A program made the translations under genes and the position numbers. Below, piece by piece: positions 33,984 to 42,494 of a DNA stretch of 64,000 bases. This DNA comes from Emticicia soli (GTDB taxonomy: Bacteria > Bacteroidota > Bacteroidia > Cytophagales > Spirosomataceae), in NCBI RefSeq assembly GCF_037860775.1, contig NZ_JBBEWC010000013.1, positions 62,001-126,000 on the forward strand, given 5' to 3'. The notes beneath the pieces were generated by a model. It did no database searches. It saw only the letters and a program-made list of their open reading frames with translations, and was not told the origin of the DNA. Positions within the stretch are counted from its first letter, which is position 1; each line of letters opens with the position of its first letter.

Positions 33984-33998
33984 TAGAAGAGTAATACC

Positions 33999-34820
33999 AT
34001 GAGCAAAAAGGATAGAATTATTTATTTGAAATCGGAAGAGGAGTTAGAGATTATCCGAAACAATGGCCAGATTCTGGGCAAAGCTCATGCAGAAGTAGCC
34101 AAAGCAATAGCTCCGGGTGTTACTACTAAACAATTAGATAAAATAGCCGAAGAATACATTAAAGATCAGAAAGGGCACCCGTCTTTTTTAGGATATGATG
34201 TCGGAGGCCTTAAGTTTCCAGCTTCACTTTGTATCTCTGTCAACGATGTTGTTGTACACGGTATACCAAGTAACAGAACTCTGAAAGAGGGAGACATAGT
34301 TTCGATTGATTGCGGTGTTTATAAAGATGGTTATCATGCCGATAGTGCATATACTTATGCAGTAGGCGAAATAGCCAAAGAAGTAGCTGACCTATTGAAA
34401 CGCACTTACGAATCTCTTTATAAGGGAATCGAACAAGCAAAGACAGGTAACAGGGTTGGTGATATTAGTTTTGGTGTACAAGACCATGCCGAGAAATTTG
34501 GTTATGGCGTAGTACGGGAGCTGGTAGGCCATGGTGTAGGGAAGTTCCTGCACGAATCACCTGAAGTACCTAACTTTGGCAAACGTGGAAATGGGCCTAA
34601 ATTGCAGGAAGGAATGGTTTTAGCAATAGAGCCAATGATTACCCTGGGTCGTAGAAGTGTAGTACAGGAAAATGATAACTGGACTATCAGAACCGAAGAC
34701 CGCAAGGCAGCAGCACACTTCGAACACACAATTGTAGTAAGAAAAGGAGCAGGCGAAATACTTACAACCTTCGAGTATATTGAAGAAGTATTAGCCAAAA
34801 AGAATTTAGTAGTTGCTTAG
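33999..34820 (+). CDS. map: Type I methionine aminopeptidase
   Basis: 273 residues. It removes the initiator methionine from new proteins. Metal ligands of the family are all visible: Asp in VSIDCGVYKDGYHADSAYTY (two), His in LVGHGVGKFLHESPEVPN, Glu in VLAIEPMI and Glu in AHFEHTIVV. The substrate histidine lies in VVVHGIPS. Secreted-side signals are absent. The 15-base gap to secY suggests tight coupling. Confidence 0.97.
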   Translation: MSKKDRIIYLKSEEELEIIRNNGQILGKAHAEVAKAIAPGVTTKQLDKIAEEYIKDQKGHPSFLGYDVGGLKFPASLCISVNDVVVHGIPSNRTLKEGDIVSIDCGVYKDGYHADSAYTYAVGEIAKEVADLLKRTYESLYKGIEQAKTGNRVGDISFGVQDHAEKFGYGVVRELVGHGVGKFLHESPEVPNFGKRGNGPKLQEGMVLAIEPMITLGRRSVVQENDNWTIRTEDRKAAAHFEHTIVVRKGAGEILTTFEYIEEVLAKKNLVVA

Positions 34821-34875
34821 GAGTTTAGCGTAGAGAGAAACAAGACAAACAATTTTTCTGCGCAATTTAAAATAT

Positions 34876-35094
34876 ATGGCAAAACAATCAAATATCGAAG
34901 TTGACGGCATCATTACTGAGGCTCTTTCAAACGCCATGTTTCGTGTACGTTTGGAGAATAAACATGAACTGATTGCCCATATCTCTGGTAAAATGAGAAT
35001 GAATTACATTCGTATTCTACCTGGCGATAAGGTTAGATTAGAGATGTCTCCTTACGATTTATCAAAAGCAAGAATTACTTATCGTTATAAGTAA
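34876..35094 (+). CDS. infA: Translation initiation factor IF-1
   Basis: 72 residues, an S1/OB-fold protein that occupies the A site during initiation. MAKQSNIEVDGIITEALSNAMFRVRL and GDKVRLEMSPYDLSKARITYRYK are diagnostic. Followed by a 160-base palindrome-rich gap. Confidence 0.98.
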   Translation: MAKQSNIEVDGIITEALSNAMFRVRLENKHELIAHISGKMRMNYIRILPGDKVRLEMSPYDLSKARITYRYK

Positions 35095-35100
35095 AATAAC

Positions 35101-35247
35101 GCAGCCCCCCCGCCCCTAAAGGGGAGCTCAGGTTTGCAGCAACAATATAACGATTGAATTATTTATAGAAAATTCATGTTGTTTTACAACCCCAAAACAT
35201 GAAGACTTTCGTACAAAAATTCCCCTTCAGGGGTTAGGGGTGGTTTT
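35101..35247. repeat. Composite palindromic element between infA and rpmJ
   Basis: CCGCCCCTAAAGGGGAGCTC at 35110-35129 and CCCCTTCAGGGGTTAGGGGTGG at the far end (35222-35243) are related inverted halves, each a hairpin. Between them TTCATGTT (35173-35180) pairs with AACATGAA (35196-35203). The element begins 6 bases after the infA stop and ends 8 bases before rpmJ. Confidence 0.75.
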
Positions 35248-35254
35248 AAATATT

Positions 35255-35371
35255 ATGAAAGTTAAAGCATCAGTAAAGAAGCGCAGTGCTGAATGTAAAG
35301 TTATCCGTCGTAAGGGTAAAATTTACGTTATTAACAAAAAAAATCCGAAGTTTAAACAAAGACAAGGTTAA
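35255..35371 (+). CDS. rpmJ: 50S ribosomal protein L36 (zinc-free type)
   Basis: 38 residues: MKVKASVKKRSAECKVIRRK then GKIYVINKKNPKFKQRQG. The zinc-binding form has three Cys and one His; here only Cys14 remains and the other three positions are Ser, Asn and Lys, so zinc binding is lost. Six bases before rpsM. Confidence 0.96.
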   Translation: MKVKASVKKRSAECKVIRRKGKIYVINKKNPKFKQRQG

Positions 35372-35377
35372 TTATCT

Positions 35378-35752
35378 ATGAGGATTGCAGGTGTTGACAT
35401 CCCGGACAAAAAAAGAGGCGAGATCGCCCTTACGTACATCTACGGTATTGGTCGTAGTTCGTCACAAAAGATTTTAGAAAAAGCAAATATCAGCTTTGAT
35501 AAAAAAGCAGGTGAGTGGAACGATGCCGAAGCTAATGCTATTCGTGGTATTATCAGCGAAGAACTAACCGTAGAAGGTCAGTTGCGTTCTGAAGTGCAAC
35601 TTGCCATTAAACGCTTGATGGATATTGGTTGTTACCGTGGCGTTCGTCACCGTAAAGGTTTACCACTTCGTGGTCAACGTACCAAAAACAATTCACGTAC
35701 GCGTAAAGGTAAGCGTAAGACTGTAGCAAACAAAAAGAAAGCTACTAAGTAA
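35378..35752 (+). CDS. rpsM: 30S ribosomal protein S13
   Basis: 124 residues. MRIAGVDIPDKKRGEIALTY, IGRSSSQKIL and GCYRGVRHRKGLPLRGQRT are diagnostic. S13 contacts P-site tRNA and the 50S. The 111-base gap that follows has two hairpins: GATTTTGC/GCAAAATC (35783-35809) and AATACAG/CTGTATT (35816-35835). Confidence 0.98.
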   Translation: MRIAGVDIPDKKRGEIALTYIYGIGRSSSQKILEKANISFDKKAGEWNDAEANAIRGIISEELTVEGQLRSEVQLAIKRLMDIGCYRGVRHRKGLPLRGQRTKNNSRTRKGKRKTVANKKKATK

Positions 35753-35863
35753 TCCCGCGTATCTGATTAAGATACTAAACAGGATTTTGCAAATTACGGG
35801 AGCAAAATCGAACAGAATACAGGTTTTTCTGTATTGCCTATCATTAAACACTGTTTTGTCACA

Positions 35864-36259
35864 ATGGCACAAGCTAAAAGAAAAGATAAAGCTAAAAAAA
35901 GAGTAGTAATAGTAGAGCCGGTAGGTCAAGTACATATCAGAGCCTCTTTTAATAATATTATTATCTCAGTTACCAATAGCCAAGGCCAGGTTATTTCTTG
36001 GGGTTCGGCAGGTAAAATGGGATTCAAGGGTTCTAAGAAAAATACCCCTTATGCTGCTCAGATGGCTGCACAAAACTGTGCACAAGTTGCCTATGATGCA
36101 GGTATGCGTAAAGCAGAGGTATTCGTAAAAGGCCCTGGCGCTGGTCGTGAGTCAGCTATTCGTACGGTACAAAGCACAGGTATTGAAGTAACTTCAATTA
36201 CTGACGTGACTCCACTTCCGCACAATGGTTGTCGCCCTCCAAAACGCAGAAGAGTATAG
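35864..36259 (+). CDS. rpsK: 30S ribosomal protein S11
   Basis: 131 residues from ATG at 35864, chosen because MAQAKRKDKAKKR fits the family N-terminus; the frame runs 30 bases further upstream but those residues are not S11-like. KTPYAAQMAAQ-type and DVTPLPHNGCRPPKRRRV sequences are clear. S11 lines the mRNA exit path. Confidence 0.97.
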   Translation: MAQAKRKDKAKKRVVIVEPVGQVHIRASFNNIIISVTNSQGQVISWGSAGKMGFKGSKKNTPYAAQMAAQNCAQVAYDAGMRKAEVFVKGPGAGRESAIRTVQSTGIEVTSITDVTPLPHNGCRPPKRRRV

Positions 36260-36266
36260 TTTTAAG

Positions 36267-36347
36267 CAGAAGAGTGAAAATTTTTAAACTATTGCCAAAA
36301 AAAATGTGTTTATTTAGGCAATGAACTTAAAAGTTTTCATTCTTCTG
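36267..36347. repeat. Long imperfect inverted repeat between rpsK and rpsD
   Basis: Arms of 21 bases (36267-36287 and 36327-36347) pair with two mismatches, and TTGCC/GGCAA (36292-36296, 36317-36321) pair inside. The whole can fold as a stable RNA hairpin just after rpsK. The rest of the 227-base gap is AT-rich. Confidence 0.7.
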
Positions 36348-36486
36348 TTTCTTAATTTTTAATAATCAAAACAAAAAGCCTTGAAACAAAGGCACCGGAA
36401 GTAAAAATAGCTGTGATTAGCTATGCAGATTGATAGTTTGGACATTGGGGCTAAGCAATCATTACTTCTTCTTAAAACAAAAAAAA

Positions 36487-37092
36487 ATGGCAAGATACAC
36501 AGGTCCGAAAGTTAGAATTTCGAGAAAATTTGGAGAGCCTATCATGGGCCCAAGCAAAGTTCTTAGTAAGAAAAATTACGCTCCAGGTCAACACGGTAAA
36601 GGACGTAAAGGAAAAAAATCAGAGTACGGTCAACAATTAATTGAGAAACAAAAAGTTAAATATACTTACGGTATATTGGAGCGCCAATTTGCTCGCTTTT
36701 TCCATATGGCTTCAGTAAAACAAGGACGTACAGGTGAAAACCTTTTGAAATTGTGTGAAGCACGCTTAGATAACACTGTATACCGTTTAGGTATTGCTCC
36801 AACGCGTCGTGCCGCGCGTCAGTTGGTTACACACCGTCACATCACTGTTGATGGCGAAGTATTAAACATCCCATCATTTGTGTTGAAACCAGGCCAACTA
36901 GTAGGTGTTCGTGAAAAATCGAAAGCCCTTGTAGCAATTGCTGATAGCCTAAGTGCTCGTAATGCAAAACGTTACAACTGGTTAGAGTGGGATAGCACAG
37001 AATACGTTGGTAAATTTATCAACTTCCCTGAGCGTGACCAAATTCCAGAAAACTTCAACGAGCAAGCAATCGTCGAGTTATATAACAAATAA
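36487..37092 (+). CDS. rpsD: 30S ribosomal protein S4 (zinc-free type)
   Basis: 201 residues from ATG at 36487 (MARYTGPKVRISRKFGEPIM); an upstream in-frame codon would add 19 residues that do not belong to S4. The S4 RNA-binding domain has LDNTVYRLGIAPTRRAARQL and VTHRHITVDGEVLNIPS. The N-terminal region lacks the CxxC cluster, so this is a zinc-free form. In E. coli S4 represses the alpha operon. Confidence 0.97.
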   Translation: MARYTGPKVRISRKFGEPIMGPSKVLSKKNYAPGQHGKGRKGKKSEYGQQLIEKQKVKYTYGILERQFARFFHMASVKQGRTGENLLKLCEARLDNTVYRLGIAPTRRAARQLVTHRHITVDGEVLNIPSFVLKPGQLVGVREKSKALVAIADSLSARNAKRYNWLEWDSTEYVGKFINFPERDQIPENFNEQAIVELYNK

Positions 37093-37108
37093 TATTTGCT
37101 ATAATAGT

Positions 37109-37154
37109 TGTGCCATTGCCGTGAAAATCGGTGGTGGCACAGCTACGTTTTTTT
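37109..37154 (+). terminator. Attenuator-like terminator between rpsD and rpoA
   Basis: TGTGCC (37109-37114) pairs with GGCACA (37136-37141), and the stem continues inward with wobble pairs to a 7-base loop. A GCTACG spacer and seven T (37148-37154) follow. A second hairpin, TGGTGG/CCACCA (37157-37178), and the palindrome TTTCGTTAACGAAA (37180-37193) come next. Partial termination here could set the ratio of S4 to RNA polymerase alpha. Confidence 0.6.
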
Positions 37155-37212
37155 ATTGGTGGGTATAGCTAACCACCACTTTCGTTAACGAAAACAAACA
37201 CACTGCATACGT

Positions 37213-38202
37213 ATGTCAATATTAGCATTTCAAATGCCTGACAAGGTCGTCATGGAAAAAGCTGACGACTTCCATGGCTTTTTCGAGTTTAAGCCACTTG
37301 AAAGAGGGTATGGTGTGACCATCGGGAACGCCCTACGTCGTATTTTGTTATCTTCGCTAGAAGGTTATGCAATCACGTCGGTAAGATTCCCCGGGGTATT
37401 ACACGAATTTTCGAGCATTGAAGGAGTTGTAGATGATGTGACGGAAATCATCTTGAATCTTAAAATGGTTCGTTTTAAAAAAGTTTCTGATTATGTCGAT
37501 AATAAATTCACCGTCAGAGTAAAAAATCAGAGTGTATTAACTGCGGGCGACCTTGGTAAATTTACTCAAAGTTTTCAAATTTTAAATCCAGATTTAGTGA
37601 TTGCCCGTTTGGACGACCAAAGGGAAATCGAAATCGAAATTATAGTTGATAAAGGCCGTGGTTACGTTTCTGCTGAAGAACATAAGCAAAACGACTTACC
37701 AATCGGTTTTATCTCGGTTGACTCTATCTATACTCCAATCAAAAATGTGAAGTATAGCATAGAAAATACACGTGTAGAGCAACGTACTGACTACGAAAAA
37801 CTTTTGCTTGAAATCAAAACAGATGGTTCGATCCACCCTGAAAGAGCTTTACAAGAAGCAGCGCATATCTTGATACAGCACTTCTTGAAGTTTACGGACG
37901 AAAACATGGTATTTGATACCAAGAAAGATGACGAAGACAATATTGTTGATGAAGAATTCTTGCATATGCGTAAGCTATTGAAAACTTCTCTTCAAGATCT
38001 TGACTTGTCAGTTCGTGCGTACAACTGTTTGAAATCTGCTGATATTCGTACATTAGGCGACCTAGCAAGACTAGAAGTTGCTGACATGATGAAGTTCCGC
38101 AATTTCGGTAAAAAATCATTGACTGAGTTAGAGCAATTAGTAGCTGATAAAGGTTTGCATTTCGGAATGGACGTGCAAAAGTATAAATTAGACGAAGATT
38201 GA
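37213..38202 (+). CDS. rpoA: DNA-directed RNA polymerase subunit alpha
   Basis: 329 residues. The N-terminal domain (dimerisation) has PLERGYGVTIGNALRRILLSS; the C-terminal domain has LSVRAYNCLKSADIRTLGDL and FRNFGKKSLTELEQ, the helices that bind UP elements and activators. Length is normal. Expressed after the rpsD attenuator; a terminator-like hairpin follows 10 bases after its stop. Confidence 0.99.
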   Translation: MSILAFQMPDKVVMEKADDFHGFFEFKPLERGYGVTIGNALRRILLSSLEGYAITSVRFPGVLHEFSSIEGVVDDVTEIILNLKMVRFKKVSDYVDNKFTVRVKNQSVLTAGDLGKFTQSFQILNPDLVIARLDDQREIEIEIIVDKGRGYVSAEEHKQNDLPIGFISVDSIYTPIKNVKYSIENTRVEQRTDYEKLLLEIKTDGSIHPERALQEAAHILIQHFLKFTDENMVFDTKKDDEDNIVDEEFLHMRKLLKTSLQDLDLSVRAYNCLKSADIRTLGDLARLEVADMMKFRNFGKKSLTELEQLVADKGLHFGMDVQKYKLDED

Positions 38203-38212
38203 TATTGATTCT

Positions 38213-38252
38213 TTCCCCTCCTTATGCTAGCCATACCGGAGGGGAATTTTTT
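38213..38252 (+). terminator. Terminator between rpoA and rplQ
   Basis: TTCCCCTCC (38213-38221) pairs with GGAGGGGAA (38238-38246), followed by six T. Since rplQ has no other visible promoter within 107 bases, some read-through is expected. Confidence 0.7.
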
Positions 38253-38359
38253 GTATAATCGAAACCGCAGTATTCGAATAAAACAATTATTAATCGTAAT
38301 AGGTGGAGTAGCCAAGACTGCGTAGGATATTCTGACCGTTACTTACGAAATTTATTACA

Positions 38360-38953
38360 ATGAGACACGGTAACAAAACCAATCATTTAGGTAGAACACA
38401 TTCGCACAGAGATGCGTTATTGAAAAACTTAGCTATTTCTTTAATTCAGTACAAACGTATTGAAACTACTTTGGCTAAAGCTAAAGAATTGCGTAAATAT
38501 GTTGAACCTTTAATTACAAAAGCTAAAAACGATACTACGCACTCACGTCGTACTGTATTCTCTTATTTGCAAGACAAAGAGTCAATCAAAACTTTATTTG
38601 GTGAAATTGCTGAGAAAGTAGCTAGCCGTAATGGTGGATACACTCGTATCATTAAATTAGGCAATCGTTTCGGTGATAACGCTGAGGTAGCTTTGATTGA
38701 GTTGGTTGATTACAACGAAGCTCTATTGACAGCTGTAGAAGAGAAATCTACTAAAACTCGTCGTAGCCGTCGTGGTGGTAAAAAAGCTGATGGCGCTGTT
38801 GAAGCTACTCCGGTAGCAGTAGACGAGTCGTCGGCAGAAGTAGTAGAAACTCCTGCAGCAGCTGTTGAAGCTGAGCCAACTACAGAAGTAGCTGATGCTG
38901 CTCCGGCACAAGATGAAACGCCAGCTTCGGAAGAAGACAAAAAAGAGGCATAA
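38360..38953 (+). CDS. rplQ: 50S ribosomal protein L17 with acidic tail
   Basis: 197 residues. The first 120 are L17 (MRHGNKTNHLGRTHSHRDALLKN, GYTRIIKLGNRFGDNAEVALIEL). A basic patch (KTRRSRRGGKK, about 129-141) and an Ala/Glu/Pro-rich tail (about 143-197) extend it. Tails of this sort occur on L17 in Bacteroidota and are expected to be disordered. Last gene of the cluster. Confidence 0.97.
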   Translation: MRHGNKTNHLGRTHSHRDALLKNLAISLIQYKRIETTLAKAKELRKYVEPLITKAKNDTTHSRRTVFSYLQDKESIKTLFGEIAEKVASRNGGYTRIIKLGNRFGDNAEVALIELVDYNEALLTAVEEKSTKTRRSRRGGKKADGAVEATPVAVDESSAEVVETPAAAVEAEPTTEVADAAPAQDETPASEEDKKEA

Positions 38954-38973
38954 GATTGCTGACAAGTATACAG

Positions 38974-39011
38974 AAAGCCCCTGAGTATTTCAGGGGCTTT
39001 TTTATTTTTTT
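38974..39011 (+). terminator. Terminator of the ribosomal protein cluster
   Basis: AAAGCCCCTGA (38974-38984) and TCAGGGGCTTT (38990-39000) form an 11-bp stem with a 5-base loop, followed by a T-rich tract to 39011. Confidence 0.92.
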
Positions 39012-39236
39012 TGGGTGAGGCCAATCACAATTCCTGATTATATATTATATATACGTTACAACCTTTTGCCGTAGTACGAAGTCAATGCATGTATAGATTT
39101 AATCCGATGTTTCAGATTAAATCCGTATTTTCATACCCGATTTTGAAAGTAATTTGATTAATAATAAAAGGTAAAGCCTGAAACGAACGTTTTTTGCTTA
39201 GATGCCTTTTAAACAGCGAAGAAGCCAGCATTTGCA

Positions 39237-42200
39237 ATGACAAAAAAAATAGCCCTATTCATATTTCTTTTTCTTTTTATCCAACAAATTGTCTGGGGGC
39301 AAAAGGGCATTAAGTTCAGAATAAATGGTGCTGGCGCAGGTTGCTATGTTACAAATATGCTTGTCGACAATGAGAACGACATTATTGTAACAGGCTACTA
39401 TAATAAAAGCACCATTGCAGGAGCCGGCGGGGTTTTAGATGTAAACGGCAGAGCCTATTCATTACCGGGCCTGAGTGGTTCATTTGCCGCTAAATTCAGC
39501 CCTGATAAAGAAGTGCTCTGGCTACAACTTGCCCAACGGAACATCAGAGATGTATCAGCAAGCTCGCATATTATACTCGATGCCAATAATAATATTTACA
39601 TTGTAGGCCGATTTCAGCGAAACGCTCAGGCGGAAGCAGCTACCGGCGAAACCTTTGTAAGCAAATATTCAAAAGATGGTATATTCATCTGGGAACGAGT
39701 GCTGAGCGGAATCACCGATAACGGAGAATTTGGGCCTCAGATAGATAGTCAGGGGAATTTATACCTGACAGGTAAATATCAGGGTGATTTAAGGCTTGAC
39801 AGCGAGCTGATTGTAAGCACAAGAGGCGGGTCCACAGAATCTTATTTATTGAAACTGAACGCCGACGGCAGGTCTGTTCTCTCAAAATCATTAGCACCGG
39901 CTATTAACCTGAATGCCATTAGTATCAGCCTTAGTGATGAAATTTTTGTAGCCGGCGATTTTGAAGGTACTACACAATTGGAAACGGGCTTCCCGATGAC
40001 TTCCGGGGGCTTAAAAGATATTTTCTATGCTAAATATACCACCGCAGGGCAACTTACGTGGGTCCGCACCATAGGCGGTCAAGCCGACGACGATTGCCAG
40101 CAAATAAAAGCCGATAAATTGGGTAATGTCTACTTGTCTGGGGTTGTTTCTAACGTGGCTCAGTTTAATACTGTTCCTGTGAGTATCACAGAAGAGGGCC
40201 AGAATATATTTCTGACTAAATTAAATGCTGCTGATGGCCAACTAATTTGGGCACGAAATATGCCTTTTGGGGGCTACTCAAATTATTCAGAGAAGCATAA
40301 ATTAGTGGCTAGTTTACAGCTGGATGCTGATGGCGCGCCTTATGTTTTTGGCGCAATAAGCGGATTCCTGAAAGTTAATAATGCTACGCAACTGGTGCCA
40401 AATTCGTTTCCGATTCATTATTTAATAAAGCACCGTACAAACGGAGATTTCGGCTTTAGCAGGCAATACAATGTTGCTGATGTGAATAGTGTTTCTTATT
40501 GGAGCAGTATGTCGTTTGATTCTAACGGAAAGATGTATCTGATTGGTACTACGCAGCGATACACAGGAACTGTGCGTAACGATGAGAGTTTTCTGATAGA
40601 AAAACAAGAAATAGATGCCTGCAACAGTCAGACTTTCAGTATAGAAAAAGTAGGCGATGTACTAAGACCCGTAGAGCCAACGGTAGGCGTGGCTGCCGAC
40701 ACAGAAAAGATTTTTGCCGACAACGGCATCAACTACCAATGGTATCGAAACGGTGAAAAGGTACTCAATGCCACCAACAAAACCTATCAAACACAAATAG
40801 AAGGCTATTATACGCTTCGTTTAGCCAGCAAAACAAATACTGCCTGCACCAAAACCTCGGCCAATTTTGTGGGTGTTTATGCGCTGGCTTCGGGCGAGCC
40901 GCTGGCTGTAACAATTGATTATGCTACTACAAGGCTCAATACCAAACATACCATGGCAGGCAGCACACTAGAGTGGTATAGAAACAACCAATTGATAAAT
41001 GACCAGAATGTTACCAGTATCGTTTACCAACTTCAGGGTACTTATCAGGTAAGAGAGCGGTTTCAGAATGTTACTAAGGAATCGAACGAGGTGGTGTTTA
41101 ATGGAGGTATTGTAGTAGAGTTAATCAAAGAAACCTACCTGCAACTTGGCGACCCTTGTCGCCCCGGCCCTTATCTGCGTTGTAATTTTGTTTCTGATGT
41201 ACCACTTGAGTATAAATGGTATCTGAATGGGAATTTGGTCAGAGACTCTACCAGAAGCCAATTTAACCCTATTACTACCGGAGAATATCAGGTAAGTGTA
41301 TATATGCCTGATAGAAACATCACTTATGTGTCGGGTAGGTATCGCTTATACCCGTCTGATTTCCCTAAATCCTTACCAATTGTAAAGGTAGAAGACACTT
41401 GCAGCGGCACAGCCTTACTAAAGGTGGATGATGCTTTTATGCAAAAATACCAGTTTCAAAGTATTGTGTGGCGGGTAGACGGGCAAGATATTGCCGATGT
41501 TACAACGCCTTATTATAAAACCGCTAAAGCGGGTTATTATACTTTTTCGGTAAATTATCTTGTGGGTGCTGAGGCCTGCACTTATAATTCGTTTATAGAG
41601 TACAATAAGAGCCCTGATGCTGATTTGAATCTGGGCTATGCGTATGCGGGCTCAGGTTGTGTGGTCGACTCGTTTAAGATATTTGTGCAATACAACAAAG
41701 ATTACAGGTATTCGTGGAGCCGGAATGATGTTTTGCTTAGCAATGAGCACAGCAATGAATTGTTTGTGAAAGACAAAGGCGTTTATAAAGCCATGATTAA
41801 TAAGGGCGATGGCTGCATGAAAGAAACGGAAACCGTAACGCTGAAAGGCTGTACCGATGAGGAAACGAATCAGTTTCTGATGCTTAATCCACCTTTGTTG
41901 ACAGCCGATAAAACAACGGTGTTTTTAGATGAGCAGAGCTTTATAAGGGCCAATGGCTGTGCCAATGTAGATTTCCAGTGGTTAAAAGATACAGAGCCCA
42001 TTGTGGGGGCAAATCAGGCTAATTTAGAGGTAAAACAAACGGGTACGTATCGGCTAAAAATCGAGAAGTTTGGTTGTAGTGCCATTTCGGAGCCTGTGAA
42101 AATTGTGGTTGAAAGTATTCTTTCGTCTGAAAACGATAAGGATTTGCAGATACTGGTCTTTCCGAATCCATTCAGGGAAACTATTCATGTAGAGCTACCC

Positions 42201-42380
42201 GAATGGCTCACTAAAGGAAAGGAAGTTAAGCTGACAGATGTTAGCGGCAAGCAGCTAAAGAGCTGGCAAATAGCAAACAAATTAGACTTAGAGTTGACAG
42301 GAATACCCGAAGGTGTGTATTTGCTGAGTTTTGAAATAAACAACAAGCGGGTTGTGAAGAAGATTATCAAGAAACAGTAA
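39237..42380 (+). CDS. Secreted protein with type IX secretion C-terminal domain
   Basis: 1047 residues. Signal peptide (KKIALFIFLFLFIQQIVWG). The first 460 residues are built of repeats such as LDANNNIYIVGRF, DSQGNLYLTGKYQGDL and DKLGNVYLSGVVS, which form a beta-propeller of the SBBP type. From about 470 to 950, Ig-like modules recur with YQWYRNGEKV, LEWYRNNQLI, YKWYLNGNLV and FQWLKDTEPI. The last 80 residues (LQILVFPNPFRETIHVELP to the basic end) are a T9SS type A sorting domain, so the protein should be exported by PorSS and attached to or released from the cell surface. Monocistronic; no close promoter box seen. Confidence 0.88.
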   Translation: MTKKIALFIFLFLFIQQIVWGQKGIKFRINGAGAGCYVTNMLVDNENDIIVTGYYNKSTIAGAGGVLDVNGRAYSLPGLSGSFAAKFSPDKEVLWLQLAQRNIRDVSASSHIILDANNNIYIVGRFQRNAQAEAATGETFVSKYSKDGIFIWERVLSGITDNGEFGPQIDSQGNLYLTGKYQGDLRLDSELIVSTRGGSTESYLLKLNADGRSVLSKSLAPAINLNAISISLSDEIFVAGDFEGTTQLETGFPMTSGGLKDIFYAKYTTAGQLTWVRTIGGQADDDCQQIKADKLGNVYLSGVVSNVAQFNTVPVSITEEGQNIFLTKLNAADGQLIWARNMPFGGYSNYSEKHKLVASLQLDADGAPYVFGAISGFLKVNNATQLVPNSFPIHYLIKHRTNGDFGFSRQYNVADVNSVSYWSSMSFDSNGKMYLIGTTQRYTGTVRNDESFLIEKQEIDACNSQTFSIEKVGDVLRPVEPTVGVAADTEKIFADNGINYQWYRNGEKVLNATNKTYQTQIEGYYTLRLASKTNTACTKTSANFVGVYALASGEPLAVTIDYATTRLNTKHTMAGSTLEWYRNNQLINDQNVTSIVYQLQGTYQVRERFQNVTKESNEVVFNGGIVVELIKETYLQLGDPCRPGPYLRCNFVSDVPLEYKWYLNGNLVRDSTRSQFNPITTGEYQVSVYMPDRNITYVSGRYRLYPSDFPKSLPIVKVEDTCSGTALLKVDDAFMQKYQFQSIVWRVDGQDIADVTTPYYKTAKAGYYTFSVNYLVGAEACTYNSFIEYNKSPDADLNLGYAYAGSGCVVDSFKIFVQYNKDYRYSWSRNDVLLSNEHSNELFVKDKGVYKAMINKGDGCMKETETVTLKGCTDEETNQFLMLNPPLLTADKTTVFLDEQSFIRANGCANVDFQWLKDTEPIVGANQANLEVKQTGTYRLKIEKFGCSAISEPVKIVVESILSSENDKDLQILVFPNPFRETIHVELPEWLTKGKEVKLTDVSGKQLKSWQIANKLDLELTGIPEGVYLLSFEINNKRVVKKIIKKQ

Positions 42381-42494
42381 TACTATTATTGACAGCTTTT
42401 ATGAAACATTATTGAGGCGTTTATAGCAATAGCCCATTGTTATTTGTTATTTTTACGCCTGATTTTAAACGCCAGGTATCTGTTTCTACCAATC

